64,000 bases of DNA from CATOSP01 sp965205385. Lineage in GTDB: Bacteria > Chloroflexota > Dehalococcoidia > Lucifugimonadales > UBA3495. A model generated the notes under the pieces. The model was not told the origin of the DNA, did not search any database, and worked only from the letters and a program-made list of their open reading frames with translations. The position numbers and the translations under genes are program-made. The stretch spans positions 62,001 to 126,000 of the forward strand of contig CBDBGS010000008.1 of assembly GCA_965205385.1 (NCBI GenBank). Reading direction: 5' to 3'. Of this stretch, positions 44,149-52,698 are shown piece by piece (position 1 is the stretch's first letter; every line of letters starts with the position of its first letter).

Positions 44149-44880
44149 TTACGGGTCCTCACCCCTCTTACAGATCCTGATCCCGTCAGCATCGATATGG
44201 CCCTTCAAAGGCGCGTAGTTGATGTGCTCGTATGCCTGGACGTCGCACTCCCGCGGGATGTTCGTGTCCTCTAGGTCCAAAGCCAGCCGTCCGAGCCAGT
44301 GAGGGTCGATGATTCCACGGGTCGCGAGGTCGATGTCCGAGCGTGGAGTTGCGTGGCCCGTCGCCCGTGATCCATAGAGCAGGACTTCCGTCAACTCGGG
44401 ATAGCAGGCGAACACCGCCTGTAACGCCGCCATGACCTCCGGAGAGATATCAGTCCCTTCACTGTTCAACGGACCCGGTTCAACCGTCTCTTCGAGCAAC
44501 CGCAAATTCAAGTCGTTTAATAGTGACAAATACCGGTCGAGAATGTTGGTCACTATGGCCTCGAACCTGGCGGGATCGTAGGTGTGCGATATCAAGTTGC
44601 GGTCGGTAAGCATGTCTAGCCAGGTCTCGCCGTTCTGAATCAGCCTCGACTGATAAGCCTGACTGATAACACTTCTTGGCGTCACGGACCTAAAAGCGAT
44701 TCCGTCGTATTCCAGGCGGTCCTTGCGAGTGTTCCAGGCCAGCTCGAAGGTATATTCGAAGCGCTGGATTACACCTTCCCGTTCCAGTTAGTTCAAGGGA
44801 CCGACGCCAGACTCCAGGGCGCTCCTCAGCAATGTGAATGCCCGTGAGAAGTTGCTGAACCTGTATGTCCACTCGGTTGG
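44149..44880 (-). pseudogene. HEPN-nucleotidyltransferase (MNT) fusion, broken by a stop codon
   Basis: The frame reads as an HI0074-like HEPN substrate-binding domain (RFSNFSRAFTLLRSALESG, then LEREGVIQRFEYTFELAW, then LDMLTDRNLISHTYD) followed without a gap by an HI0073-like nucleotidyltransferase (LLYGSRATGHATPRSDIDLA, with GS and DxD). These are normally two adjacent genes of a toxin-antitoxin-type pair. Here they are one frame. A TAA at 44788-44790 interrupts the HEPN part, and no in-frame start exists upstream of it. The remaining frame from the GTG at 44685 would still make a truncated HEPN helix bundle plus the complete MNT domain. Confidence 0.7.
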
Positions 44881-44932
44881 TGGGTCATCTGACCGTTCGT
44901 CCGTTGCGGAATTCGGTCCAATCTGGGACTGG

Positions 44933-46006
44933 TTACCCCTGCCCCAGCAGCCTCACCACCTCGTCCCCTACCTGGGTCGTAGTGGCGCTGCCTCCCAGGT
45001 CCGGGGTGAGGACGGCGCGGTCGTTCAGGCAACGGGACACGGCCTGGTCTACGCGGCGTGCTTCTTCCTGGCGGCCCAGATGGTCCAGCATCATAGCTAC
45101 GGCTGAGATAGTGGCTAGCGGGTTGGCGATGCCCTTGCCCGTAATGTCGAAGGCCGCGCCATGTACCGGCTCGAACATCGATGGGTACTGGCGCTCGGGG
45201 TTAATATTGGCGCTGGGCGCAAGCCCCATGCTTCCGGTTACCACAGCCGCGATGTCGGATAGGATGTCGGCGAACAGGTTGGACGCCACCATCACGTCGA
45301 AGTCTTCAGGCCAGCGCACCAGGTCCATGCAGGCCCGGTCCACCAACAGCGACTCGGTCCGAATCTGGGGAAACTCGGCGGCCACCTCCTGGAACACCTC
45401 GTCCCAGAAGACCATTCCGAAAGCCTGGGCGTTGGACTTGGTGACCGACGTCACCTTCTTTTTGCCGTCGCGTTGGTCGCAGTACTCGAAAGCGGCGCGG
45501 ATGATACGCTCGGTGCCCCTACGGGTGAAGATGTTGCTCTGCACCACCGTTTCGTACCCCGTGCCTGGATACAAGCGGCCCCCTACCGGAGCGTACTCTC
45601 CCTCTGTGTTCTCCCGGAAAATCACGAGGTCTATTTCTCCGGCCTCTTTGCCCGCCAAGGGTGACGTTACGCCGGGATGCAGGTACGAAGGGCGGATGCA
45701 CACTCCCTGGTCGAAGGCGCGGCGCATGGGGAGCAGCAGGCCGTTGAGGGTAATGTGGTCCGGGATCTGTGGGTCGCCGACCGCGCCGAACAGGATGGCG
45801 TCGTAGGCCTGGAGTTGTTCCAGCCCGTCCTCCGGCATCAGCCTGCCGGTCTCGCGGTAGTAATCGGAGCCCCAGGGAAACTCGGTATAATCGAACCTGA
45901 GGTCCGCCGACCCCCGGACCACCGCTTCGATGGCCTTCCTACCCTCGGCTATTACTTCCGGGCCGACGCCGTCTCCAGGGATAACCGCCAACTTGTACTC
46001 GGCCAT
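44933..46006 (-). CDS. Tartrate/D-malate-type decarboxylating dehydrogenase
   Basis: This 357-residue beta-decarboxylating dehydrogenase is related to isopropylmalate dehydrogenase. Signatures are AVIPGDGVGPEVIAEG at the N-terminus, IRPSYLHPGVTSPLAG (tartrate dehydrogenase-like rather than LeuB), IFRENTEGEYAPVGG, KSNAQAFGMVFWDEVF with the catalytic Lys, SNLFADILSDIAA with metal-binding Asp residues, and PVHGAAFDITGKGIANPLA. Likely substrates are D-malate, tartrate or a similar 2-hydroxy acid. It sits 38 bp after the PduX-like kinase gene, so may be read with the cobalamin set. Confidence 0.88.
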   Translation of the reverse strand: MAEYKLAVIPGDGVGPEVIAEGRKAIEAVVRGSADLRFDYTEFPWGSDYYRETGRLMPEDGLEQLQAYDAILFGAVGDPQIPDHITLNGLLLPMRRAFDQGVCIRPSYLHPGVTSPLAGKEAGEIDLVIFRENTEGEYAPVGGRLYPGTGYETVVQSNIFTRRGTERIIRAAFEYCDQRDGKKKVTSVTKSNAQAFGMVFWDEVFQEVAAEFPQIRTESLLVDRACMDLVRWPEDFDVMVASNLFADILSDIAAVVTGSMGLAPSANINPERQYPSMFEPVHGAAFDITGKGIANPLATISAVAMMLDHLGRQEEARRVDQAVSRCLNDRAVLTPDLGGSATTTQVGDEVVRLLGQG

Positions 46007-46044
46007 AGATTCAACTCCCTTTTAGTCCAAGAATCACGCCACGA

Positions 46045-46980
46045 TCAGGAGCCTGCGCCCCCCTCCAAAGAGGGAACAGCGTGGGCCTCCACGGGCTGCA
46101 CACCGCCGCCCAATAGGCGAAAATGGTAGACCATTTCGGCATTGGGAAAGGTCTCCCGCGCCCGACGCCACGCCGACTTCCCTTTCCGGGTCCGGGCATC
46201 GAGCAGCACTCCGATGATGGTGCCGCTGTGTCCTACGTTGACGCCAACCGCGCCTATTGACTCGGCGAAGTCCGCAACCGCCGGCAGCATGGGTTTGGGT
46301 AGCACCTGTTGTCCCGCCCAGGCGCTGATGGTCGCGCCCCTGCCGACCAGGGATGGATCGCCCTGCTCTACGCCCGCCCGGACCTTGCCCAGCGCGTCTG
46401 TGGTCTGCGGCTCAATGGAGCGCCAAAGGGGGCCGCGGTCGACCTTGTTGAACTCCAGGGTGTCAACCGCACCTCCGAAGTCGATGGCCACGATCTCCAT
46501 TGGCGGCGGCGGGCCCAGGCTATCTTTGATCCTGCCTTCGCGGTGGTCGAACATGGCCAGCCCGGGCACCATCACGCCGTCCGTGGGCTCTACGCTCAGG
46601 GCGATGTCGGCAATAGTGTCCTGGTCCAATTCCACTCCAAGGGCTAGTCCAGTTGCGGCGATGGCGGCGGACAAGTCCGCGCTGCTGCTGCCCATACCCT
46701 TGCTCCGGGGGATGGGGTTCCCCACGGAGACTTTGGCAGCCAGTCCGCTCCGTCCCAGTTGTTCCAACGTCCGAGCTACGGCGGCGGAGGTCTTGGCGCA
46801 GTCTTCCGGCGCGTCTATCCGGGGTGTGTCCTCAAAAAGTTCCACCGTCACCCTGGAGAAGTAGTCAATGGGACACGTGACCAGGTAATACACGCCGTCC
46901 AGCATCCCCTGCACCAGTTCGCCGCAGACTCCGGGCGCCCTTACGGTGGCGCTGCCCAGCGGTCGAGGTTCGCTAGACAC
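46045..46980 (-). CDS. GHMP-family kinase, PduX-like L-threonine kinase
   Basis: This 311-residue GHMP kinase opens with APGVCGELVQGMLDG, the motif that distinguishes PduX-type proteins, has the ATP loop IPRSKGMGSSSADLSAA and a C-terminal NVGHSGTIIGVLLD. PduX makes L-threonine O-3-phosphate, precursor of the aminopropanol linker of cobalamin. The role is supported by genomic context: it overlaps cobU by 8 nt and is followed by the cobQ and phosphatase genes upstream in the same operon. Confidence 0.85.
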   Translation of the reverse strand: MSSEPRPLGSATVRAPGVCGELVQGMLDGVYYLVTCPIDYFSRVTVELFEDTPRIDAPEDCAKTSAAVARTLEQLGRSGLAAKVSVGNPIPRSKGMGSSSADLSAAIAATGLALGVELDQDTIADIALSVEPTDGVMVPGLAMFDHREGRIKDSLGPPPPMEIVAIDFGGAVDTLEFNKVDRGPLWRSIEPQTTDALGKVRAGVEQGDPSLVGRGATISAWAGQQVLPKPMLPAVADFAESIGAVGVNVGHSGTIIGVLLDARTRKGKSAWRRARETFPNAEMVYHFRLLGGGVQPVEAHAVPSLEGGAGS

Positions 46981-47527
46981 CCTTCACTCCCAGTGGGATT
47001 CCGGCCACAACCATGTATACCTGGTCGGCCGCGGCTGCGGCTTGCTGGTTCACCAAACCCAGGAGGTCCTGGAATCGGCGGCCGAGGGCATTGGCCGACA
47101 CCAAGGACAGGCCAACTTCAGAACTAACAATGATGCTCGAGACGGACGCTTGGCGCAGCGCTTCGAGGATTTCTTTCAGACATGCCAGCGTCTTTGACTC
47201 GACCTCGGCCTTGGGCGCGGTCTCCAACTCGTACAGCATGTTCCCAACCCAGACATCCAGGCTGTCCAGGAGCACTGTTTCGGGGGCGTCAGGTCCGGCC
47301 AAGGACTCGCGGAGCCGCCCGGCAAGGCGCACGGGCTCCTCTAGTGTGGTCCAGTCCTTTGGGCGGGACTCCCTGTGCCTGCGAATCCGCTCCTCCATTT
47401 CGGGGTCGGTGGCCACTCCGGTCGCAACGTACAGGACCGGGCCCGCCGAATCCCTGACCAGTCCTTCGGCGAAGCCGCTCTTTCCGGAGCGGACACCGCC
47501 AAGCACCAGGCACATTCTCGCGGGCAT
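46973..47527 (-). CDS. cobU: Adenosylcobinamide kinase / guanylyltransferase
   Basis: This 184-residue bifunctional CobU/CobP phosphorylates adenosylcobinamide and attaches GMP. The P-loop is LVLGGVRSGKSGFAE, followed by VLYVATGVATDPEMEERI, the RRHRESRPKDWTTLEEP segment containing the guanylylated His region, and the C-terminal GRRFQDLLGLVNQQAAAAAD. Its ATG shares bases with the cobQ stop (TGATG), showing translational coupling. Confidence 0.94.
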   Translation of the reverse strand: MPARMCLVLGGVRSGKSGFAEGLVRDSAGPVLYVATGVATDPEMEERIRRHRESRPKDWTTLEEPVRLAGRLRESLAGPDAPETVLLDSLDVWVGNMLYELETAPKAEVESKTLACLKEILEALRQASVSSIIVSSEVGLSLVSANALGRRFQDLLGLVNQQAAAAADQVYMVVAGIPLGVKGV

Positions 47528-49080
47528 CAGCGGGCGGAGCCCACGCTGTCGAAGTCCCGTACCAGGCCGGTCATTTCGTAGACCAAGTCGATGTCCAGAC
47601 TGGAACGCACCCAGTCCGCCAGCTTGTCATATTCCAGGTCCAGGCCATCCACGGTGGAAGTGGAGGGGAGGTGGACTCCCTTGCGCCGGGCCAGGGCTTG
47701 CAACATGGTGCGCCTGAGCTCTCCGTTGTGGAACAGACCGTGGATGTAGGTTCCCATTACCCAGCCCGAGGCGTCGAGGCAGCCATCGTTGTTATTGTCG
47801 CTGGATACCGGCATGTCGGCCCGGTCCTGAATGTGGAATGGCGCCGCCGTCCCGCTGCCGGTGGTCCTGCCCATGTGTATCTCGTAACCCCGCACCGGCA
47901 GGCCAGCCGCGCCTTGAAGCAGACCACGGTCCAACTCCACTGTACCCCTGATCCGGTGGGTCTCCTTCGATCCGGCGAAAACAGTGGCCATCGGCAAGAG
48001 TCCTAGCCCGGCCATCTCAGTCTGCGAAGACTCGATGTGGTCAGGGTCCTGAAGTTGGGCGCCTAGCATCTGATACCCGCCGCAAATGCCGACCAGTGCG
48101 GCTCCGCGCCGACGGGCCTCCTGGACCGAGGATGTTAGCCCCCGGCTTTCCATCCAGGCAAGGTCGGGGATCGTGGTCTTGGTGCCGGGCAGTATCACCA
48201 GGTCGGGGTCCCCGAATTGATCGGAGGAAGTGACGTACCGCAGTGAAACCCCGTCTTCCCAGGCCAGAGGGTCGAAGTCGTCGAAGTTGGAAATGTGGGG
48301 AAGCTGAATGACCGCCACGTCCAGCACGGCGTCTCCCCTGGTACGTCCGGGCAAGTCGAGGGCGACCGAGTCCTCCTCGGGGATGTGAATGTCCCTGAAG
48401 TGGTTCACCACGCCCACGACGGGTTTGCCGGTCCGCTGCTCCAACCAGGTGAGTCCGTCGGTCAAAAGCGCGATGTCCCCGCGGAACTTGTTGATCACGA
48501 GTCCCCGGACCGCATCACGCTCCTCTGGCTCCAACAGCTCTAACGTACCAACCATCGAAGCGAAGAGGCCTCCCCGGTCTATGTCGCCGCATAGCAGTAC
48601 CGGAGCGCCGGCGTACATGGCCACCCGCATGTTGACGATCTCGGTGGCCTTCAGGTTGATCTCGGCGGGGCTCCCGGCTCCCTCGATGACGACAACATCG
48701 AACTGCTCTCTAAGGGAATCCAGAGAAGTCCTAACCGACTCCCAAAGCTCGGACTTCATCGCGTAGTAATCTATAGCGCGGGCGGAAAGCCAGGGCCTGC
48801 CCAGCCGCACTACCTGGGACCGCTGGTCGGCTTCCGGCTTCAGCAAGATGGGGTTCATCTCTACCTGTGGTTCGACTCCCGCCGCCTGGGCTTGGACGGC
48901 CTGGGCGCGGCCAATCTCTCCACCGTCGGGAGTTACGAAGGAATTGTTGGACATGTTCTGAGCTTTGAATGGCGCAACGCGGAAACCGTCTTGCCGGAAT
49001 ATCCGGCAAAGTGCCGAGACCAGCACACTCTTGCCAACGTGAGACGCTGTCCCCTGGACCATCAAGACTTTGCCTGTCAT
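47527..49080 (-). CDS. cobQ: Cobyric acid synthase
   Basis: This 517-residue glutamine-dependent amidase of cobalamin synthesis (CobQ/CbiP) has an N-terminal dethiobiotin-synthetase-like ATPase domain (MVQGTASHVGKSVLVSALCR; FKAQNMSNNSFVTPDGGEIG; VVIEGAGSPAEINLK) and a C-terminal class I glutamine amidotransferase domain with the nucleophile in LVGICGGYQMLG and a catalytic His in YIHGLFHN. Length is normal. It follows the phosphatase gene by 21 bp and is coupled to cobU. Confidence 0.95.
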   Translation of the reverse strand: MTGKVLMVQGTASHVGKSVLVSALCRIFRQDGFRVAPFKAQNMSNNSFVTPDGGEIGRAQAVQAQAAGVEPQVEMNPILLKPEADQRSQVVRLGRPWLSARAIDYYAMKSELWESVRTSLDSLREQFDVVVIEGAGSPAEINLKATEIVNMRVAMYAGAPVLLCGDIDRGGLFASMVGTLELLEPEERDAVRGLVINKFRGDIALLTDGLTWLEQRTGKPVVGVVNHFRDIHIPEEDSVALDLPGRTRGDAVLDVAVIQLPHISNFDDFDPLAWEDGVSLRYVTSSDQFGDPDLVILPGTKTTIPDLAWMESRGLTSSVQEARRRGAALVGICGGYQMLGAQLQDPDHIESSQTEMAGLGLLPMATVFAGSKETHRIRGTVELDRGLLQGAAGLPVRGYEIHMGRTTGSGTAAPFHIQDRADMPVSSDNNNDGCLDASGWVMGTYIHGLFHNGELRRTMLQALARRKGVHLPSTSTVDGLDLEYDKLADWVRSSLDIDLVYEMTGLVRDFDSVGSAR

Positions 49081-49101
49081 AGCTCCCCCGACGCCTCGGC
49101 C

Positions 49102-49725
49102 CTAAATATGTGGTCCCAGATGGTTTAGATGGGACGTGTCGTTGTATAGGAGCATGACTGTGTTGTTGGGGTAGGTGTCGAAGACCGACAGGGAGCAATT
49201 GCCCATGACGAAGCTCCAAGTTGACTCCGCCGGGAGGGCCATCAAAGCAATAATCGCGGCCCTGAGCGACCCGCCGTGACCAACGATTAAGGTGGTCTCG
49301 TTGGCGTGCTTCTTTCGGATGCCGTCCATAACCGGGGTCATGCGGCGAAGGGTCTCCCTGGGCGATTCTCCGTCGGTGGGTGCGAAATCCAGGTCGTTGA
49401 TGACCGAAGCGGCAAACAGCTCGGGAAATCGGGTCTGCCGCTCTGCCATGGTCAGCCCTTCAAAAACCCCGTAGAAACGTTCTCTCAGTTCCGGCGTGGT
49501 CTGAAGTGGTATGCTGTGGCGTTCCAGGACAACTTTCGCCGTGTCCTGGCAGCGGACCAAATCGCTGGAGTAGGCCGCGTCGATCCGAACGTTGGCCAAC
49601 CGGCCGGCGATCATTGACGCCTGTTGCTTGCCCTTTTCCGAAAGTCCGACGTCGCTGTGTCCCTGGATGCGCCCTTCGGCGTTCCACGGGGTCTCCCCGT
49701 GTCTGACGAGTAAGAGTCTTCCCAT
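49102..49725 (-). CDS. Histidine phosphatase, likely alpha-ribazole phosphatase (CobC-like)
   Basis: This 207-residue phosphoglycerate-mutase-like phosphatase has the catalytic LLLVRHGETPWNAEGRIQGH, SSDLVRCQDTAKVV, the acid region RERFYGVFEGLTMAE and the second His in LIVGHGGSLRAAI. As first gene of a cobalamin operon it probably dephosphorylates alpha-ribazole 5'-phosphate or adenosylcobalamin 5'-phosphate. The fold alone would not tell it from other phosphatases. Confidence 0.85.
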   Translation of the reverse strand: MGRLLLVRHGETPWNAEGRIQGHSDVGLSEKGKQQASMIAGRLANVRIDAAYSSDLVRCQDTAKVVLERHSIPLQTTPELRERFYGVFEGLTMAERQTRFPELFAASVINDLDFAPTDGESPRETLRRMTPVMDGIRKKHANETTLIVGHGGSLRAAIIALMALPAESTWSFVMGNCSLSVFDTYPNNTVMLLYNDTSHLNHLGPHI

Positions 49726-50062
49726 GCAGGCTGGCCCCCTTCCGGGACGTGGTCCAAGAGCTGGACAGAATTAGTCACGCCGTACGCGGCGCGGGAATCC
49801 ATTTTAGCAGAGTGCCGTTGCGATTGTACCGGGGAACCTTTCCCAGGAACAGGGTCCCAACATTGCTCGCGCCGATGGCCGTTAGGGCATTGGCCCTTTC
49901 GCGGGAGAAGAGGGGGAGAGTGCGATTACAGGTCTGTAACGGACATAATGTTCTTCAGCAATTTACGTGTTTGAAATCTCATCGTTGCATTTCACCATTA
50001 GGGTGATAGAGGCCGGGATTGCAGGCGGAGCCCAACTACTATCAAGAGCAAGGGGGGACGCT
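49726..50062. other. Intergenic region between cobalamin operon and globin remnant
   Basis: This 337-bp divergent gap has no credible gene. It should hold the cobalamin-operon promoter on the minus strand. I looked for a B12 riboswitch box there and did not recognise one. A possible -10-like CATAATGT near 49944-49951 faces the globin remnant. AGGGGGG at 50051-50057 is the globin ribosome binding site. Confidence 0.35.
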
Positions 50063-50341
50063 TTGAGTGCCACAGAAAAAGAATTGGTCCAGATGACCTG
50101 GAAGGAATTGGTCCCAGTCGCCGATGCTGTTGCGGAGCTCTTCTACCGAAAACTGTTCGATGTCGACCCGGAAATCATGCTTCTGTTCAAAGGGGACATG
50201 AAGGAACGGGGAAGGAAGTTGACCGACATGATCACCTTTGCGGTCTACGGCCTGGACATAATGGAGACCATCATTTATGGAAAACGCCGGGAAAGATGCC
50301 GCCCGTTCGGCGGAACTCGTCGTGTCCGCCGCTGGTTATGA
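50063..50341 (+). pseudogene. Truncated bacterial globin
   Basis: The first ~70 codons match single-domain bacterial haemoglobins: LVQMTWKELVPVADAVAELFYRKL (quoted in pieces), FDVDPEIMLLFKGDMKERGRKL and YGLDIMETII. After that the family continues with the proximal His helix, but here the frame turns into an Arg-rich tail and stops, leaving 92 residues instead of about 140. Another frame keeps weak likeness for a few codons, so a frameshift near 50277 is probable. The TTG at 50063 with AGGGGGG upstream is the likely original start. The product could not bind haem normally. Confidence 0.65.
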
Positions 50342-50629
50342 GTAATGATGCTGACTAAGATGATCGGACAGCTTCGTCAGATCGGGGTTGAAGAGGACCA
50401 GGTTCGACCCGAAAACCCCAACCCGTAAAGAGGACCGGACCAAGGCCTCTGGCTGCCTTTCGATGTTGACCTCTCGGACCCGTCCACTACGGGGTCCCTT
50501 TTCCGGCATTACCTGCTGGGGCGGTACGTGTCCTGATGCGGTACCACATTTGGACATGTGGGGAGAGTTAATACCACATCTTGCCCCTGATACCAGGCGT
50601 GGGGGCTGATGATTCGTGTCTACCAAATG
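50342..50629. other. Region after globin remnant
   Basis: No convincing gene is present. It probably contains decayed globin sequence. A short inverted repeat GGACCCGT / ACGGGGTCC lies around 50477-50498. Confidence 0.3.
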
Positions 50630-50658
50630 TTGACAATGCTCCCTTAAACAAATATAAT
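50630..50658 (+). promoter_or_regulatory. Perfect sigma-70-type consensus promoter
   Basis: TTGACA (50630-50635) and TATAAT (50653-50658) are both exact consensus hexamers with the optimal 17-bp spacer. The expected transcript start, around 50665, is just ahead of a GGAGGGAGG ribosome binding site and the DUF5679-type gene. This implies strong constitutive expression. Confidence 0.85.
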
Positions 50659-50686
50659 ATTCTTACTTGATGGAGGGAGGATCATG

Positions 50687-50830
50687 ATGGAAGCCTATTG
50701 CGTCAAGTGCCGCAGCAAACAGGAGATATCTAACCCCGAGGCCATTACCATGAAAAACGGGAAACCCGCGACTCAGGGCGTGTGCCCTTCTTGCGGCACC
50801 AAAGTCTTCCGCATCGGCGCCAGCAGCTAG
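50687..50830 (+). CDS. DUF5679-type small zinc-ribbon protein
   Basis: This 47-residue protein begins EAYCVKCRSKQEI and ends with VCPSCGTKVFRIGASS, giving two CxxC pairs that should bind one zinc ion. TMKNGKPATQGVCPSC is characteristic of the DUF5679 group found in Chloroflexota and some other phyla. Function is unknown, with a ribosome- or nucleic-acid-associated role often suspected for such ribbons. The ATG at 50687 is 6 nt after GGAGGGAGG; an ATG at 50684 is closer than usual. A perfect consensus promoter precedes it. Confidence 0.85.
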   Translation: MEAYCVKCRSKQEISNPEAITMKNGKPATQGVCPSCGTKVFRIGASS

Positions 50831-50844
50831 GAGACTAGCTGCTG
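50821..50844 (+). terminator. Hairpin overlapping the DUF5679 stop codon
   Basis: CAGCAGCTAG and CTAGCTGCTG pair over 10 bp with a GAGA loop. The stop codon is inside the left arm. No T-run follows, so it may protect the short mRNA rather than terminate it. Confidence 0.45.
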
Positions 50845-51453
50845 GTATACTGCGGGCGTTTCAAGACCAGGGGTCCCGGATTACCTGCTCTCTGGTTGTA
50901 CATTCTTCCGGAAACGCCCGGGGTATTGGTGAGTGTGGGGTGCAGGGTGTTGTGGGCGGTTTCTCTTCCTGGTCTTTTCCCCAATCCTGAACCGGAGGAC
51001 TAGATCGAATTCTGCCGTTGACCTGTTGATGGGATATGGCACGTGTGGGTCCTGATTCTCTCTGGTAGTTATCGTGCCCCGTCCTGATGGGCGGGGTCCT
51101 TCTTTTGCCCGGGACTTGCCTGTGAGAGACCCCGATATTCCTCGGGCCCAGAGCGATCGCATCTTGAATCAGACCGCTGACACCCCGCCCTTCCCACCTC
51201 CGTCAACCACGCCTTACCATAACCATTGTCGAGATTCAGTCCCGGTCCGGATCGCCAACCCGCCGCCCAGGGTCAGTGCCACAAAATGCAACACAACAAG
51301 AACGCCTCAGCCTCAGGGCACCCGAAAGTGGGCGCATCCTCGCGCCCGTAGACTGAGTCCGCGTAGTTCTCTTTTCATGGTAACCGCAGGACGCTTTCCT
51401 ATGTCCAACCGTGTCTCCCAGAAATCAAGACGCGATTGCCCTGTCCCCGGGCC
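50845..51453. other. Non-coding stretch upstream of IS701 copy 2
   Basis: About 610 bp without a credible gene. The open frames are low-complexity Arg/Pro-rich and lack ribosome binding sites. One clear structure is the terminator at 51077-51106. The remainder shows nothing I can identify. Confidence 0.4.
51077..51106 (+). terminator. Intrinsic terminator
   Basis: An 8-bp stem (CCCCGTCC / GGGCGGGG, one G-T pair) with a TGAT loop is followed by TCCTTCTTTT on the plus strand. It is the likely end of the DUF5679 transcript, about 250 bp after the gene. Confidence 0.6.
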
Positions 51454-51519
51454 TAATACTACAGTCGCAGATTAAAAACGGATAGAATTGGGGCAATCAG
51501 CGGGTGGTGAGGTGAGGCT

Positions 51520-52698
51520 GTGGTTGTTGTGAGGGATGAGGTTGCGGAAGTGGCTCGGTGGGCCGAGGGCATCGAGCGGGTACACGAGTGCATCGGTGGA
51601 CGGTTCCGGCGTCCGGAGCCGCGGCGGCGGGCGCTGGACTATCTGAAGGGGTTGCTCAGCCCGGTGGAGCGCAAGAACGGCTGGCAATTGGCGGAGCGGG
51701 CAGGCGACGCCACTCCCGATGGGGTGCAGCGCCTGTTGTACAACTACCAGTGGGACGCGGACCTGGTTCGCGATGACTTGAGGAGCTACGTGATCGAGCG
51801 TCTGGCCGACGCTGCGGCAGTTCTGGCGGTGGACGAGACCGGATTCCTCAAGAAAGGAGACAAGTCCGCAGGGGTGCAGCGTCAGTACAGCGGCACGGCA
51901 GGGCGGATCGAGAACAGTCAGATTGGCGTATTCTTGGCCTATGCCAGTGCCAGGGGGAGGACGCTGCTGGACCGGGAGTTGTACCTGCCCCAGGTGTGGG
52001 CGGAGGACTTGGAGCGCCGGCGGGAGGCCGGTGTGCCGGAGAGTGTCGGCTTTCGGACCAAGCCGCAACTGGCGCAGCTGATGCTGGAGCGGGCGGTTGA
52101 GTCGGGAGTGCCCTTCGGCTGGGTGGCCGGGGACGAGGTCTACGGCAACGACCGCAACCTGCGGCTGTGGCTGGAGCGAGAGGGCGTTCCCCACGTGCTG
52201 GCCATCAAACGCAGCGAGAAGCTATGGGCTTTGACGGACAGGGGGCCGCGACAGGTGAGGGCCGACCGTCTGGCCTCAGGGGTTGAGGAATGCGCTTGGG
52301 TGAGGTGCAGCGCCGGGGACGGAGCCAAGGGACCACGGATCTACGACTGGGCCACTGTGGAAATACGTCCCCTGAGGGAGCCTGGCAAGGGCTATTGGCT
52401 GCTGGCCCGGCGCAGTCTGGCCAACCCGGGGGAGCTGGCCTACTACGTCTGTTACGGCCCGGCGGGAACGACCCTGGAGGAACTGGCGAGGGTGGCCGGG
52501 ACCCGGTGGGCCATAGAGGAGTGCTTCGAGGAGGCCAAGGGACAGGTGGGGCTGGACCAGTATGAAGTGCGGAGGTGGGACGGCTGGTACCGGCACATCA
52601 CGTTGGCGATGTTGGCCCACGCGTATCTGTCCGTGATCAAGCATCAGGCCATGGAACAGGGAGAAAGGGGGGCTACTACGGCCCGGATGAAGAGCTGA
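51520..52698 (+). CDS. IS701-family transposase, copy 2 (C-terminus in -1 frame)
   Basis: This 392-residue DDE transposase has VLAVDETGFLKKG, VAGDEVYGND and WAIEECFEEAKGQVGLDQYE as the catalytic Asp-Asp-Glu sites. The zero frame stops at 52698, while the conserved C-terminal block (ELIPMTAPEVRRLLTRLVW ... WSWWRRRHQARARRCHYQRR) runs in the -1 frame to 52862, into the right terminal repeat. Copy 1 needs the same shift at the same place. GTG at 51520 is the likely start. Confidence 0.9.
   Translation: MVVVRDEVAEVARWAEGIERVHECIGGRFRRPEPRRRALDYLKGLLSPVERKNGWQLAERAGDATPDGVQRLLYNYQWDADLVRDDLRSYVIERLADAAAVLAVDETGFLKKGDKSAGVQRQYSGTAGRIENSQIGVFLAYASARGRTLLDRELYLPQVWAEDLERRREAGVPESVGFRTKPQLAQLMLERAVESGVPFGWVAGDEVYGNDRNLRLWLEREGVPHVLAIKRSEKLWALTDRGPRQVRADRLASGVEECAWVRCSAGDGAKGPRIYDWATVEIRPLREPGKGYWLLARRSLANPGELAYYVCYGPAGTTLEELARVAGTRWAIEECFEEAKGQVGLDQYEVRRWDGWYRHITLAMLAHAYLSVIKHQAMEQGERGATTARMKS
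52663..52672 (+). other. Candidate -1 slippage site in IS701 copy 2
   Basis: The zero frame reads GAA AGG GGG G here, with AAA followed by six G. It is aligned with the A AAA AAG GGGG site of copy 1 but is not a perfect X XXY YYZ heptamer. Slippage on the homopolymer, at the ribosome or RNA polymerase level, would join the two parts of the transposase. Confidence 0.45.
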
